IMG/VR virus record: IMGVR_UViG_3300010354_014876
Location: 1 to 64,000 of that record
Direction: 5' to 3' (one strand)
Length of the DNA stretch: 64,000 nt
Origin: a virus
The notes beneath the pieces were generated by a model that made no database searches, was not told where the DNA came from, and saw only the letters and a program-made list of their open reading frames with translations. The stretch's first letter is position 1. Each line of letters begins with the position of its first letter. Shown here one piece after another: positions 56,196-63,636 of this stretch. The position numbers were made by a program, and so were the translations under genes.

Positions 56196-57731
56196 ATGAA
56201 AATACTATCAATACCAATTTTAGCCCACGATACTTCATGTTGTATAATTGAAAATGGTAAAATTTCTTCCTATATTATGGAGGAAAGATTTTCAAGAGTA
56301 AAGCATGATTTAAGGTTGGATTGTATCTTAAAAAAGTTGGTGGAACAAAATGAGACTGAATTTGATGATTTAATTATTTCGAAATCATTTTTAGATGAAT
56401 ATACTTATTCATTAAATAAATTAACAAAAAAATTAGAAAAATTTAAATACAATAATTTCATAATAGATGATAAAAATCATCATCTTTATCATGCATATTC
56501 TGGATTTTTTAATTCTAATTTTGAAGAAGCAATTTGTTTTTCTGTAGACGCTACTGGGGCAGTTGTTGAAGGTGAGTTTGTGGAAGTAGAAACGGTATAT
56601 ATTTTTAAAAGGGGACAAAAAGAAAAAATAATTTATAAAAAAAGAAGAGAAAGTTTATATGATCAATCAGAAGAAAAAATAAGTGTTGGTGAAAAATATC
56701 TATCTAAATGTAAAAAATTTGGATATAATCCAATTGATGGAGCTGGAAAACTAATGGGGTTGGGCCAATACAAAAATAATAAAAATGAATTGCAATATCC
56801 ACATAATACAAAAGAGTGGAAAGAAAGAGTTGATGAAGCATATAATCTTCAACAAGAAACACAAACTTATATCTTAAATCTTATTCAAAAATATACAGAA
56901 GAAACTGGAATTAAAAATGTAGTCATCTCAGGTGGTTATGGTTTAAATTGTGTTGCAAACTACCATTATCTTAGGAATCTAAAAGACATTAGTTTTTATA
57001 TTGATCCAATTTGTTTTGATGCTGGCATTAGTATTGGTGCTGCATACTATCATTACATTCAATCTACTCAATCTACTCAAAATAATCAATTAATTCAACC
57101 ACTCCAGAATGCATATATTGGATATCAAGAGGAATCTTATAACTTAAGTGGTCTTGAAACTCAAAGAGTTTCTTACAATGACATAGTTGACTTACTTCTT
57201 CAAAAAAATATTGTTGCATTATTTCAAGGTAAGTCTGAGGCAGGCCAGAGAGCACTTGGAAATCGTTCATTACTTTTTGATCCAAGAATTTCCAATGGTA
57301 AAGATATTGTGAATCAAATTAAAAAAAGAGAAAACTTTAGACCTTTTGCCGGAACCATCCTATTAGAAGAAGCATCAAAATGGTTTAACATGTTTTCATT
57401 AGAAGAAAGTCCTTATATGCAATATGCAATGGATGCTTATGAAAATGCTATAGAGCAAGTTCCTGCAATTATTCACGCAGATAATACTTGCAGAATACAA
57501 ACTGTAACTCAAGAACAAAATAAACACTTCTACAATCTCATTTCTTGTTTTTTTGAACAAACTGGGGTTCCTATTCTGTTAAACACAAGTTTCAATCTTG
57601 GTGGAGAACCTTTAGTTGAAACTTTTGAACATGCACTACATACTCTTAGAAATAGTATGATAGAATACTTGTACTTACCGGAAATAGAGACTTTAATCAC
57701 AATTAAAAATAGAAAATTACAATATCAATGA
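56196..57731 (+). CDS. Carbamoyltransferase (NodU/CmcH family)
   Basis: 511 aa with both halves. The N-terminal ATPase-like half has ILAHDTSCCIIENGK, YIMEERFSRVKHD, IDDKNHHLYHAYSGF, CFSVDATGAV and GAGKLMGLGQY. The C-terminal half has FQGKSEAGQRALGNRSLLFDPR, FRPFAGTILLEE and VPILLNTSFNLGGEPLV. It transfers carbamoyl from carbamoyl phosphate to a hydroxyl, as on Nod factors and sugars. Acceptor unknown. It overlaps the methyltransferase by 4 nt. Confidence 0.88.
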   Translation: MKILSIPILAHDTSCCIIENGKISSYIMEERFSRVKHDLRLDCILKKLVEQNETEFDDLIISKSFLDEYTYSLNKLTKKLEKFKYNNFIIDDKNHHLYHAYSGFFNSNFEEAICFSVDATGAVVEGEFVEVETVYIFKRGQKEKIIYKKRRESLYDQSEEKISVGEKYLSKCKKFGYNPIDGAGKLMGLGQYKNNKNELQYPHNTKEWKERVDEAYNLQQETQTYILNLIQKYTEETGIKNVVISGGYGLNCVANYHYLRNLKDISFYIDPICFDAGISIGAAYYHYIQSTQSTQNNQLIQPLQNAYIGYQEESYNLSGLETQRVSYNDIVDLLLQKNIVALFQGKSEAGQRALGNRSLLFDPRISNGKDIVNQIKKRENFRPFAGTILLEEASKWFNMFSLEESPYMQYAMDAYENAIEQVPAIIHADNTCRIQTVTQEQNKHFYNLISCFFEQTGVPILLNTSFNLGGEPLVETFEHALHTLRNSMIEYLYLPEIETLITIKNRKLQYQ

Positions 57732-58375
57732 ATATTCTTACAAAAGATGAAAATAACAAAGACATAATATTAGATCCCACTCTAAAACATCAAATTATGA
57801 TGGAGTGGGAAAAACCATATATGGAAGCATGTATTCAAAAACTTCAACCATTTGGTGATGTTTTGGAAATTGGATTTGGATTGGGATATTCAGCAACAGA
57901 AATACAAAAATTTCCAATCAAATCTTATACCGTTATTGAGTGTGATGTTGGTGCATATCAAAGGGCTTTAAGATGGAAAGAAAAGTATAAGCATCAAATT
58001 AATATTATTCACGATAGATGGGAAAATGTTTATAAATTTTTACCAAAATTTGATTGTTTGTTTTTTGATGATTATGACATTAAAACTTTAGAATTATGTA
58101 AAATAGATAACTCAATACTTTGTAGAAATATTGATTTTATTGATAAAATAAAGAATAATTTAAAACCTACTACAAAGTTTTCTTTCTATTGCGCAACAAA
58201 TAAAAACGAAATAGAGAAATATAAAAAGCAATGGATAAGATTTTTAGGGAAAAAATGTTCTCATATTGATTTTGAGGAATATGATATAGACGTTCCAAAT
58301 AATTGCAAATATATAGTAGATCAAATTTTATACTGTCCTCTGATAGAAATAAAAGAGATTTTTAATTATTATTAA
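57728..58375 (+). CDS. SAM-dependent methyltransferase (class I)
   Basis: 215 aa. The SAM-binding motif I is VLEIGFGLGYSATEI, followed by an acidic motif II (YTVIECD) and FDCLFFDDYDI as motif IV-like. The overall layout resembles guanidinoacetate/arginine N-methyltransferase-type proteins, but the substrate is uncertain. The start overlaps the carbamoyltransferase stop (ATGA). Confidence 0.78.
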   Translation: MNILTKDENNKDIILDPTLKHQIMMEWEKPYMEACIQKLQPFGDVLEIGFGLGYSATEIQKFPIKSYTVIECDVGAYQRALRWKEKYKHQINIIHDRWENVYKFLPKFDCLFFDDYDIKTLELCKIDNSILCRNIDFIDKIKNNLKPTTKFSFYCATNKNEIEKYKKQWIRFLGKKCSHIDFEEYDIDVPNNCKYIVDQILYCPLIEIKEIFNYY

Positions 58376-58376
58376 T

Positions 58377-59138
58377 ATGACTAAACCAATACAAGTATTT
58401 TTAAGGCAATGCTACTATTCAAAACTTCAAGAACTTCCAGATCGCACGAGACCGTCTTGGTTCAATAAAACTAAAGCATTTCACAATTTTAAAAACACTA
58501 TAGACTTAAAACTTGCAGATTATCATATTGTTTATGACGAATTTTATGGTGATATCAAAAAAACTTTTCTTGCCGATGAAAAGGATGTAAAAATTATTAA
58601 TTATGGAAGTGAGTGTGATAGTTTTATTGAAACTTTAAATTATGTGGTATCAAAAAATTATTCACCAGATACTATCATTTATTTTTTGGAGGATGATTAT
58701 ATACATCGACCAAATTGGTGCAAAATATTACTTGAAGGATTTACTTTAGGATCCTCTTATGTAACTCTTTATGATTTTGATTATTTTTTAAATGATGAAA
58801 TTATGTGTAGACTTTTCACAACGAAAAGTACTCATTGGAGAGTTGTTCCAGCAACAACAAACACTTTTGCTTGTAAATTTTCTACCTTGTTAGAAGATTA
58901 TGAAATTCATAAGGAATCGTCTTTAAATGGAATTAAGGAAGAAGATGGGTTTCATTTTTCTAAAGATTATGATAAATTTTGGAAGTTGTCTCAAGATTAT
59001 AATAAATATGTGATATCTTGCTTACCTGGATATTCTACTCATTGTGATGCAAATCATATTTCTCCATTTATTGATTGGAAAGAAGTAATAAATCAAAATT
59101 TTATCATTGAGAACAAAAAATTTAAATTGAATTATTAA
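58377..59138 (+). CDS. Putative glycosyltransferase (GT-A-like)
   Basis: 253 aa. It begins KPIQVFLRQCYYSKLQELPDRTRPSWF. TIIYFLEDDYIHRPNWCKILLEG has a D-D motif like the metal/sugar-nucleotide site of GT-A enzymes. Later, EEDGFHFSKDYDKF and CLPGYSTHCDANHISPFIDW resemble the ends of small phage glycosyltransferases. The fold is a reasonable guess; substrate unknown. One base after the previous stop. Confidence 0.6.
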   Translation: MTKPIQVFLRQCYYSKLQELPDRTRPSWFNKTKAFHNFKNTIDLKLADYHIVYDEFYGDIKKTFLADEKDVKIINYGSECDSFIETLNYVVSKNYSPDTIIYFLEDDYIHRPNWCKILLEGFTLGSSYVTLYDFDYFLNDEIMCRLFTTKSTHWRVVPATTNTFACKFSTLLEDYEIHKESSLNGIKEEDGFHFSKDYDKFWKLSQDYNKYVISCLPGYSTHCDANHISPFIDWKEVINQNFIIENKKFKLNY

Positions 59139-59936
59139 ATGAAAATTCATCAAATACTTATAAATTCTCAAAATACCCTACCAAAACTTCCAAAGTATAT
59201 TCAGTTTTGCCAATCGCAAATTAAAAAATTATATCCAAATTCTGAATATCATTTATATTCTGGTCAAGAAATTGAGTGTATCTTAAAAAAAAATTTTTCA
59301 AATGATATAATCACATCTTACTATTCATTTAAACCATATGCATATAAAGCAGATTTAGCACGTTACTGCATTCTATACTTATATGGTGGTCTTTATATTG
59401 ATCTAAGTCTATTATGTCTTTCTTCTCTGATATTAGATGATACTAATTTTTTTGCATTTCGTGATTTGCCTGAATATTCTGATCCTTGGTGGGCTATTAC
59501 AAATGCAATTATCTACACAAAACCAAGATCAAATGTTATGAAAACTGCGATTGATGTAATGGTCCATCATTGCAAAACTCAATTTTATGGGACTTCTGCT
59601 ATTGATGTCGGGGGACCTACAGTTCTTGGGAAAGCAGTGATGAGATCTCAAGAAAATTTTAATAAAGTTTTCACAAATGGCCAAGTAAATTACATTGATT
59701 ATAGTGATTTGGATATTGAAAAGGAAATTTTAACATCTTTTGAATATGATTTAAATAAACTGACGGGTTTTGTTTTAGACAAAGATAAAAAAATTATTGC
59801 CTTAAGAAAACCAAGTAAGGGTGGAGATATTCAATCACTTGGTTTAGAGGGAACTAATAATTATGTGAATATGTGGTTGAATAGAGATGTTTATGATGAT
59901 TCAATAAAGTTTAATACATTGTTTAAATATGCATAA
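59139..59936 (+). CDS. Glycosyltransferase with DXD sugar-binding region (GT32-like)
   Basis: 265 aa. It begins MKIHQILINSQNTLPKLPKY. AYKADLARYCILYLYGGLYIDLSLLCLSSL is the Gly_transf_sug (DXD) hallmark, where YGGLYxDxD sits; here it reads YIDLSL, so the second D of DxD is a Ser. This may weaken metal binding or reflect a variant. FYGTSAIDVGGPTVLGKAV follows. Start directly after the previous stop; last gene of the glycan cluster. Confidence 0.78.
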   Translation: MKIHQILINSQNTLPKLPKYIQFCQSQIKKLYPNSEYHLYSGQEIECILKKNFSNDIITSYYSFKPYAYKADLARYCILYLYGGLYIDLSLLCLSSLILDDTNFFAFRDLPEYSDPWWAITNAIIYTKPRSNVMKTAIDVMVHHCKTQFYGTSAIDVGGPTVLGKAVMRSQENFNKVFTNGQVNYIDYSDLDIEKEILTSFEYDLNKLTGFVLDKDKKIIALRKPSKGGDIQSLGLEGTNNYVNMWLNRDVYDDSIKFNTLFKYA

Positions 59937-59977
59937 AGTAACAGAAACCTAAATAATGCATTAAATAATGCAGACAA

Positions 59978-60145
59978 ATGATTGACATCAATTATGATGA
60001 GGTGTCTAAAGAGTTTTATGTATCTTTTCAAGGAAAAAGATATAGTATAGCAAATCATGAGATTGATAATCTCAAAAAAAGACTAGACTCTTTAGATACT
60101 CAATCTCTACTAAACCAAAACAATGCAAATCAAAACTTGCTCTAA
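59978..60145 (+). CDS. Small hypothetical protein
   Basis: 55 aa: MIDINYDEVSKEFYVSFQGKRYS, then a helical end (HEIDNLKKRLDSLDTQSLL). It overlaps the next ORF by 23 nt. Coding status rests on composition and packing; no domain recognised. Confidence 0.45.
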   Translation: MIDINYDEVSKEFYVSFQGKRYSIANHEIDNLKKRLDSLDTQSLLNQNNANQNLL

Positions 60146-60362
60146 GTGTGGAGCACGGTGGATATCAAACCAGCTTTATTGGTCTTCTGGAAAACCTGGA
60201 AAAGAAGAAGATTTAGCAGGTCTTGTTTGTAATCAAATTAATGATCCCAACTGCATCAACCCTAAGATTGGAGATGAAAGTGGTCAAAGTTGGGAGAAAA
60301 GACTTAAAATGATGGATGATTTTCATGAAAAGATGCTTAATGATCCGGAATTTGATCTATAA
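60123..60362 (+). CDS. Small zinc-ribbon-like protein
   Basis: 79 aa. CSKCGARWISNQLYW near the start and two later Cys (VCNQ, NCINP) form a CxxC...C...C set that could bind zinc. The C-terminal half is a charged helix (WEKRLKMMDDFHEKMLND). DNA, RNA or protein contact is possible. Function unknown. Confidence 0.6.
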   Translation: MQIKTCSKCGARWISNQLYWSSGKPGKEEDLAGLVCNQINDPNCINPKIGDESGQSWEKRLKMMDDFHEKMLNDPEFDL

Positions 60363-60421
60363 TTTATCTTTAAACGTAACAAAGCAATTCTAAAGATATT
60401 TTGGGTTTTTGTCAATATGGG

Positions 60422-60450
60422 TTGACATCGGACACAAATTCACTTATGAT
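60422..60450 (+). promoter_or_regulatory. Consensus sigma-70 promoter
   Basis: TTGACA (60422-60427), a 17-nt spacer and TATGAT (60445-60450), the same architecture and -10 as the promoter at 26286. It lies 21 nt before the next ATG. Confidence 0.78.
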
Positions 60451-60471
60451 ATCTGAAGTTGAATAGTGGTG

Positions 60472-60705
60472 ATGTCTTTTACAAATAGTTCTCTCTTAGA
60501 GTCAGAACCACAAAGGTTTTATGTGACAAATGATGAAATGTGGGCAGCAATTCCATATGGTGATAACTTTATGGTGATTAACAATGGACAACAAATCAAA
60601 CAGTTTGTGACCTTGGAAGAATGTATCGATTTTATCTCAGTCAAGCATCAAAAGAAGAGAACTTCTAAAAGAAAAAGTGATGTAACAATTGATCAATTTT
60701 GCTAA
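60472..60705 (+). CDS. Small hypothetical protein
   Basis: 77 aa from the ATG at 60472 (MSFTNSSLLESEPQRFYV); GTG codons at 60466 and 60469 are alternative starts. A beta-rich core (DEMWAAIPYGDNFMVINNGQ) precedes a basic end (KHQKKRTSKRKSD). First gene after a strong promoter, so early expression is likely. No domain recognised. Confidence 0.58.
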   Translation: MSFTNSSLLESEPQRFYVTNDEMWAAIPYGDNFMVINNGQQIKQFVTLEECIDFISVKHQKKRTSKRKSDVTIDQFC

Positions 60706-61272
60706 GTGAAAAACGAGAAGTATCAAATCATAGACAATTTTTTAAGTCAGAGTGATTTTTTAGAAATAAAAAATACTTTTTTTCCAAATGAAGAAAATCG
60801 AAAAATTCTTCCATGGAATTATAATGAAGGAATAGTTAGAGATCCATCTTTAGGTCCAACTGGTTATGAGGAAAATGATTGGATGTATTCACATTCTTTT
60901 ATATCATCAGATACAAAAAAGGAAAGTGAATTCATAGATCTAGTAAAACCAATTTTTAAAAAACTTCATGCTAGTGAAATAATAGACGCTAGATCTAATT
61001 TATTAATCCCAACTCAAAATCATATTCATCATGAAGATCATGTTGACAGAAAAACTCCACATAAAGTTGCTCTGTTTTATGTTACTTCTAATAATGGATT
61101 TACTGTTTTGAAAGATGTTGCTGAGGTAAATTGTACTGAAAATAGAATGTTAATATTTGATGGATCAATTCACCATCACTCTGTAACTTCAACTGACAAT
61201 GTTAGATGTGTCATCAATATAAACTTTATTCCTTATTTAAAGATAGGGAAAATAAACTTTAATTATAGTTAA
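60706..61272 (+). CDS. 2OG-Fe(II) oxygenase (prolyl-hydroxylase-like), GTG start
   Basis: 188 aa. NHIHHEDHVDRKTPHKVALFYV gives the proximal His-x-Asp iron site and MLIFDGSIHHHSVTST...RCVININF gives the distal His and the Arg for 2-oxoglutarate. The protein begins (GTG)MKNEKYQIIDNFLSQSDF, a common start in phage oxygenases. GTG directly follows the upstream stop. Such enzymes are frequent in T4-like cyanophages; substrate unknown. Confidence 0.82.
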   Translation: MKNEKYQIIDNFLSQSDFLEIKNTFFPNEENRKILPWNYNEGIVRDPSLGPTGYEENDWMYSHSFISSDTKKESEFIDLVKPIFKKLHASEIIDARSNLLIPTQNHIHHEDHVDRKTPHKVALFYVTSNNGFTVLKDVAEVNCTENRMLIFDGSIHHHSVTSTDNVRCVININFIPYLKIGKINFNYS

Positions 61273-61287
61273 TTGCCTTTAAAAATT

Positions 61288-61494
61288 ATGATTCGTTTTA
61301 TCGTAGCTTCTACACTTGCACTGTTTCCTTTGAGTGCTTCTGCTCTTCCTTATGATGACACTGTAACATTTAGTGCATCCTCTGCCTGTTCTGAACTGAC
61401 TGGTGTTCGTTATCCATCAGAAAGCACAGGTGAGCAATGGAATAACTATCTGAAGTGTATTCAAGTTCTTAACTATCTTGATGTAAAATATTAA
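61288..61494 (+). CDS. Small secreted/periplasmic protein
   Basis: 68 aa from the ATG at 61288. It begins MIRFIVASTLALFPLSASALP, a clear signal peptide with a likely cut after ASA. The mature part of about 50 residues contains two Cys (ACSEL, LKCIQ) that may form a disulfide. A TTG at 61273 would extend the N-terminus but spoil the signal peptide. Export to the host periplasm is inferred; function unknown. Confidence 0.68.
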   Translation: MIRFIVASTLALFPLSASALPYDDTVTFSASSACSELTGVRYPSESTGEQWNNYLKCIQVLNYLDVKY

Positions 61495-61538
61495 ATTTTT
61501 ATAAACTACATTAAATAGTTACAGAATAGGAGAAAACT

Positions 61539-61703
61539 ATGGTTGTACTGCTTGCTGCAACCATCATTAGCTGTAGTGATGCGATGAGTTTACTTTATCG
61601 CATCACTAGAGTTGTAGGATTAACTGAACTTCAAAGAACTGAAATCATTCAAGAAATCCGCAAAGTTGTTCCTTCCTGTCCCGTTAAGGTAGTAAAAAAA
61701 TGA
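61539..61703 (+). CDS. Small hypothetical protein
   Basis: 54 aa: MVVLLAATIISCSDAMSLLYR, then a charged helical region (LTELQRTEIIQEIRKVV) and a basic end. A strong ribosome site (AGGAG) lies 8 nt upstream. The hydrophobic N-terminus may be a signal or anchor. It overlaps the next ORF by 4 nt. Confidence 0.58.
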   Translation: MVVLLAATIISCSDAMSLLYRITRVVGLTELQRTEIIQEIRKVVPSCPVKVVKK

Positions 61704-61873
61704 ACGAAGAAACTCAAGTTGATAAATGGAACCGTGGATTAACTCTCTTTGAAGAAAGTGTATTGAAACCTGACCCAGAACTTCGTAACTGTGCTCACAA
61801 TCAAAAGTGTTATAACGAACTGATGGCAGTTCGTGAGAATGTGTTAGAGTATCTTAAAACTCTAAGACAATGA
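61700..61873 (+). CDS. Small hypothetical protein
   Basis: 57 aa: MNEETQVDKWNRGLTLFEESV, then LRNCAHNQKCYNELMAVREN and a helical end. Both ends overlap neighbours by 4 nt (ATGA), typical of a coupled early cluster. Function unknown. Confidence 0.58.
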   Translation: MNEETQVDKWNRGLTLFEESVLKPDPELRNCAHNQKCYNELMAVRENVLEYLKTLRQ

Positions 61874-62106
61874 GTATAACTTATATTTACTTTATTATTT
61901 TCTTTTGTATGGCATATCTGATTATCACAGACCAATCAGTCGCAAGAGGGTTCTATATGCTCACTCAACTTGCAAGAGTTCAATATGAAAAAACAAAGTG
62001 GTGGATATTGCATAATCCAGAAAATCCAATTGTTAAGTATTTGATATGGAGAAAGTCCGTGAAGATGGCAGAAGAATTGATGAAAGAGTTTCAAGACAAA
62101 AACTGA
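61870..62106 (+). CDS. Small membrane-anchored protein
   Basis: 78 aa. The N-terminal segment YIYFIIFFCMAYLII is a membrane span; the rest is a charged helix (YEKTKWWILHNPENPIVKYLIWRKSVK). Likely an inner-membrane protein with a cytoplasmic tail. The start overlaps the preceding stop. A hairpin/promoter region follows. Confidence 0.6.
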   Translation: MSITYIYFIIFFCMAYLIITDQSVARGFYMLTQLARVQYEKTKWWILHNPENPIVKYLIWRKSVKMAEELMKEFQDKN

Positions 62107-62114
62107 ACTGGCAC

Positions 62115-62151
62115 AAGACCCCTTGATTTTTCAGTCAAGGGGTCTTATAGT
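62115..62151 (+). promoter_or_regulatory. 12-bp hairpin overlapping a sigma-70-like promoter
   Basis: Perfect inverted repeat AAGACCCCTTGA/TCAAGGGGTCTT (62115-62126 and 62135-62146) with an 8-nt loop TTTTTCAG. TTGATT (62123-62128), a 17-nt spacer and TATAGT (62146-62151) form a promoter laid over it. No T run follows the hairpin, so terminator function is uncertain. Confidence 0.6.
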
Positions 62152-62173
62152 ATGAATATACAACTTCAAAGCA

Positions 62174-62602
62174 ATGACCTACAAAGCAACCCTGAAAGTT
62201 TCTTTTGACAGTGAATGGACTTCCACTAGTTACAGTAGTGGTTTTGATGATACATGTCTTCCAGAAGAGCATTATACTTTTCAGGTTCCTGCTGAAGACC
62301 TGAATGTATATCAACTGTTTCGGTTCTTTGCAACTGTTGCCCGTGCGATGGGTCACGATGAAATTAACATTATGAAAGGTGGTTGTGGTCTTGCGTTTGG
62401 TGAAGAGAGAAGTGTAGAAAATATGCGTAAGGTTGCTGAAGAGTTTGAACTGACTCTTGCTGAAGATTTGCAAGGCAAGTTTAAGGATTGGAAAGAAGCA
62501 GAGGAAGAATGGGCACGATTGAAGAAAGGTCCAATGGGAACTGTTCTGGGTGATGAAGAACTCACCGAAGAGCAACAAACTAATCTTGAGGAAGGTGTAT
62601 GA
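62174..62602 (+). CDS. Conserved acidic hypothetical protein
   Basis: 142 aa. A beta N-terminal part (YKATLKVSFDSEWTSTSY), a middle with EDLNVYQLFRFFATVARAMGHDEINIMKGGCGLAFG, and a long charged helix at the end (FKDWKEAEEEWARLKK, EELTEEQQTNLEEG). It starts 23 nt after the promoter -10. No functional domain recognised. Confidence 0.65.
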   Translation: MTYKATLKVSFDSEWTSTSYSSGFDDTCLPEEHYTFQVPAEDLNVYQLFRFFATVARAMGHDEINIMKGGCGLAFGEERSVENMRKVAEEFELTLAEDLQGKFKDWKEAEEEWARLKKGPMGTVLGDEELTEEQQTNLEEGV

Positions 62603-62835
62603 ACCTGATTAACTTTAAGCACCGTGAAGATTTTGGTGTTGAATTCTATGTTCAGGTTCTCAATGTAAAAGGTTGGAGTTTACTTCAAGCATCTGTGAGT
62701 TGGAACGATTGGCCTTCTTGGCCTTACTTGCAGGTCACATTTGGTTCTAATGGTTTCTTTGCTATTTTATTTTGGTGTTACAAATTTGGTTTTGATGTTG
62801 GTATCATTGAACGCACTTGGAGATGGAATGACTAA
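62599..62835 (+). CDS. Small Trp-rich hypothetical protein
   Basis: 78 aa: MNLINFKHREDFGVEFYVQVL, then KGWSLLQASVSWNDWPSWPYLQV and a hydrophobic FFAILFWCYKFGFDVGII segment. Probably a compact beta protein or weak membrane association. Overlaps neighbours at both ends (ATGA at the start, 8 nt at the end). Function unknown. Confidence 0.6.
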   Translation: MNLINFKHREDFGVEFYVQVLNVKGWSLLQASVSWNDWPSWPYLQVTFGSNGFFAILFWCYKFGFDVGIIERTWRWND

Positions 62836-63049
62836 CTTCCGCATCAAAAAAGTAACAGACGGACACTCAACCAGATACTACCCACAACACAAAAGATTTG
62901 GATTGTTTTGGAAGAATATATTTGTAGACGAATATAGAGATGGTGATTATGATACATTTGAAGAAGCACAGTGGCACCTTTGTAACTATTTGAGAAAACC
63001 TGTGGTGGAATATTTGTCCTTTGATTGTGATTGTGGAGAACCCCAGTGA
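62828..63049 (+). CDS. Small hypothetical protein
   Basis: 73 aa from the ATG at 62828 (MTNFRIKKVTDGHSTRYYP). The protein is aromatic and basic (HKRFGLFWKNIFVDEYRDGDYD) and ends DCDCGEPQ. The DGHSTRYYPQ..F..FWKNI pattern looks like a compact beta sheet and recurs in small phage proteins. The frame is open upstream but only inside the preceding gene. Confidence 0.55.
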   Translation: MTNFRIKKVTDGHSTRYYPQHKRFGLFWKNIFVDEYRDGDYDTFEEAQWHLCNYLRKPVVEYLSFDCDCGEPQ

Positions 63050-63261
63050 CTGCCATCAAACTCTGTAAGGATTGTAAGCACTACAAGAAAGATTGGTTTG
63101 AGCATCTTACTGGTGGTGGAGACCGATTTGATATGTGCCTCAATCCAGTAGTGAGTGAAAATCTGGTGACTGGAAAAGTTAAAGATCGTTTTTGTGATAT
63201 GATGAGAATGGAATGGGGTAAATGTGGTCCATATGGTAAGTATTGGGAGGCACGGAAATAA
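63046..63261 (+). CDS. Small Cys-rich protein, GTG start
   Basis: 71 aa from a GTG that overlaps the preceding stop (GTGA). LCKDCKHYKKDWFEHL and later DMCLNP, RFCDMM and KCGPYG give a spread of cysteines suited to zinc binding. Phage proteins of this kind are common and uncharacterised. The stop overlaps the next ATG (TAATG). Confidence 0.58.
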   Translation: MTAIKLCKDCKHYKKDWFEHLTGGGDRFDMCLNPVVSENLVTGKVKDRFCDMMRMEWGKCGPYGKYWEARK

Positions 63262-63461
63262 TGAGAGTTTATGATTACCGAATTGTAGAAGACCTCAATT
63301 TAAAAACTTTGAAACCTTATTTTTTTATTCAAAGATATAGTATTAAGGACCAAAAGTATTTCCTTTATTCAGATGCTACATTCCAAACACTTGAAGAAGC
63401 ACAAGATGCAATACGACTACTGAGAAAATACAACGAACCTTTATATCATTATGTGGAGTGA
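63261..63461 (+). CDS. Small hypothetical protein
   Basis: 66 aa from the ATG at 63261 (MRVYDYRIVEDLNLKTLKPYF). A beta-hairpin-like start and a helical LEEAQDAIRLLRKYN. ATG shares a base with the previous stop. No domain recognised. Confidence 0.55.
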   Translation: MRVYDYRIVEDLNLKTLKPYFFIQRYSIKDQKYFLYSDATFQTLEEAQDAIRLLRKYNEPLYHYVE

Positions 63462-63468
63462 TTAAAAA

Positions 63469-63636
63469 ATGATTGAAGTCCAGAAGAAGTATAAACTCAC
63501 ACTTACAGAGCAACAAACAAAAGAACTCTATCTAATTCTAAAAAATCAAAAGGATATTGGACATTTGAATACTGACTACGAAATTGTATTGGTGTATAAT
63601 GAATTGAAGAAACTCTTTGATACTGGAATACGATGA
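63469..63636 (+). CDS. Small charged hypothetical protein
   Basis: 55 aa: MIEVQKKYKLTLTEQQTKELYL, then ILKNQKDIGHLNTDYEIVLVYNELKKLF. Probably helical. It ends overlapping the next ATG by 4 nt. No domain recognised. Confidence 0.5.
   Translation: MIEVQKKYKLTLTEQQTKELYLILKNQKDIGHLNTDYEIVLVYNELKKLFDTGIR

Noticed and set aside
62135-62578. 147-aa minus-strand open frame
   Set aside because: Opposite a conserved-looking plus-strand gene with proper overlaps and promoter; no start signal on the minus strand.
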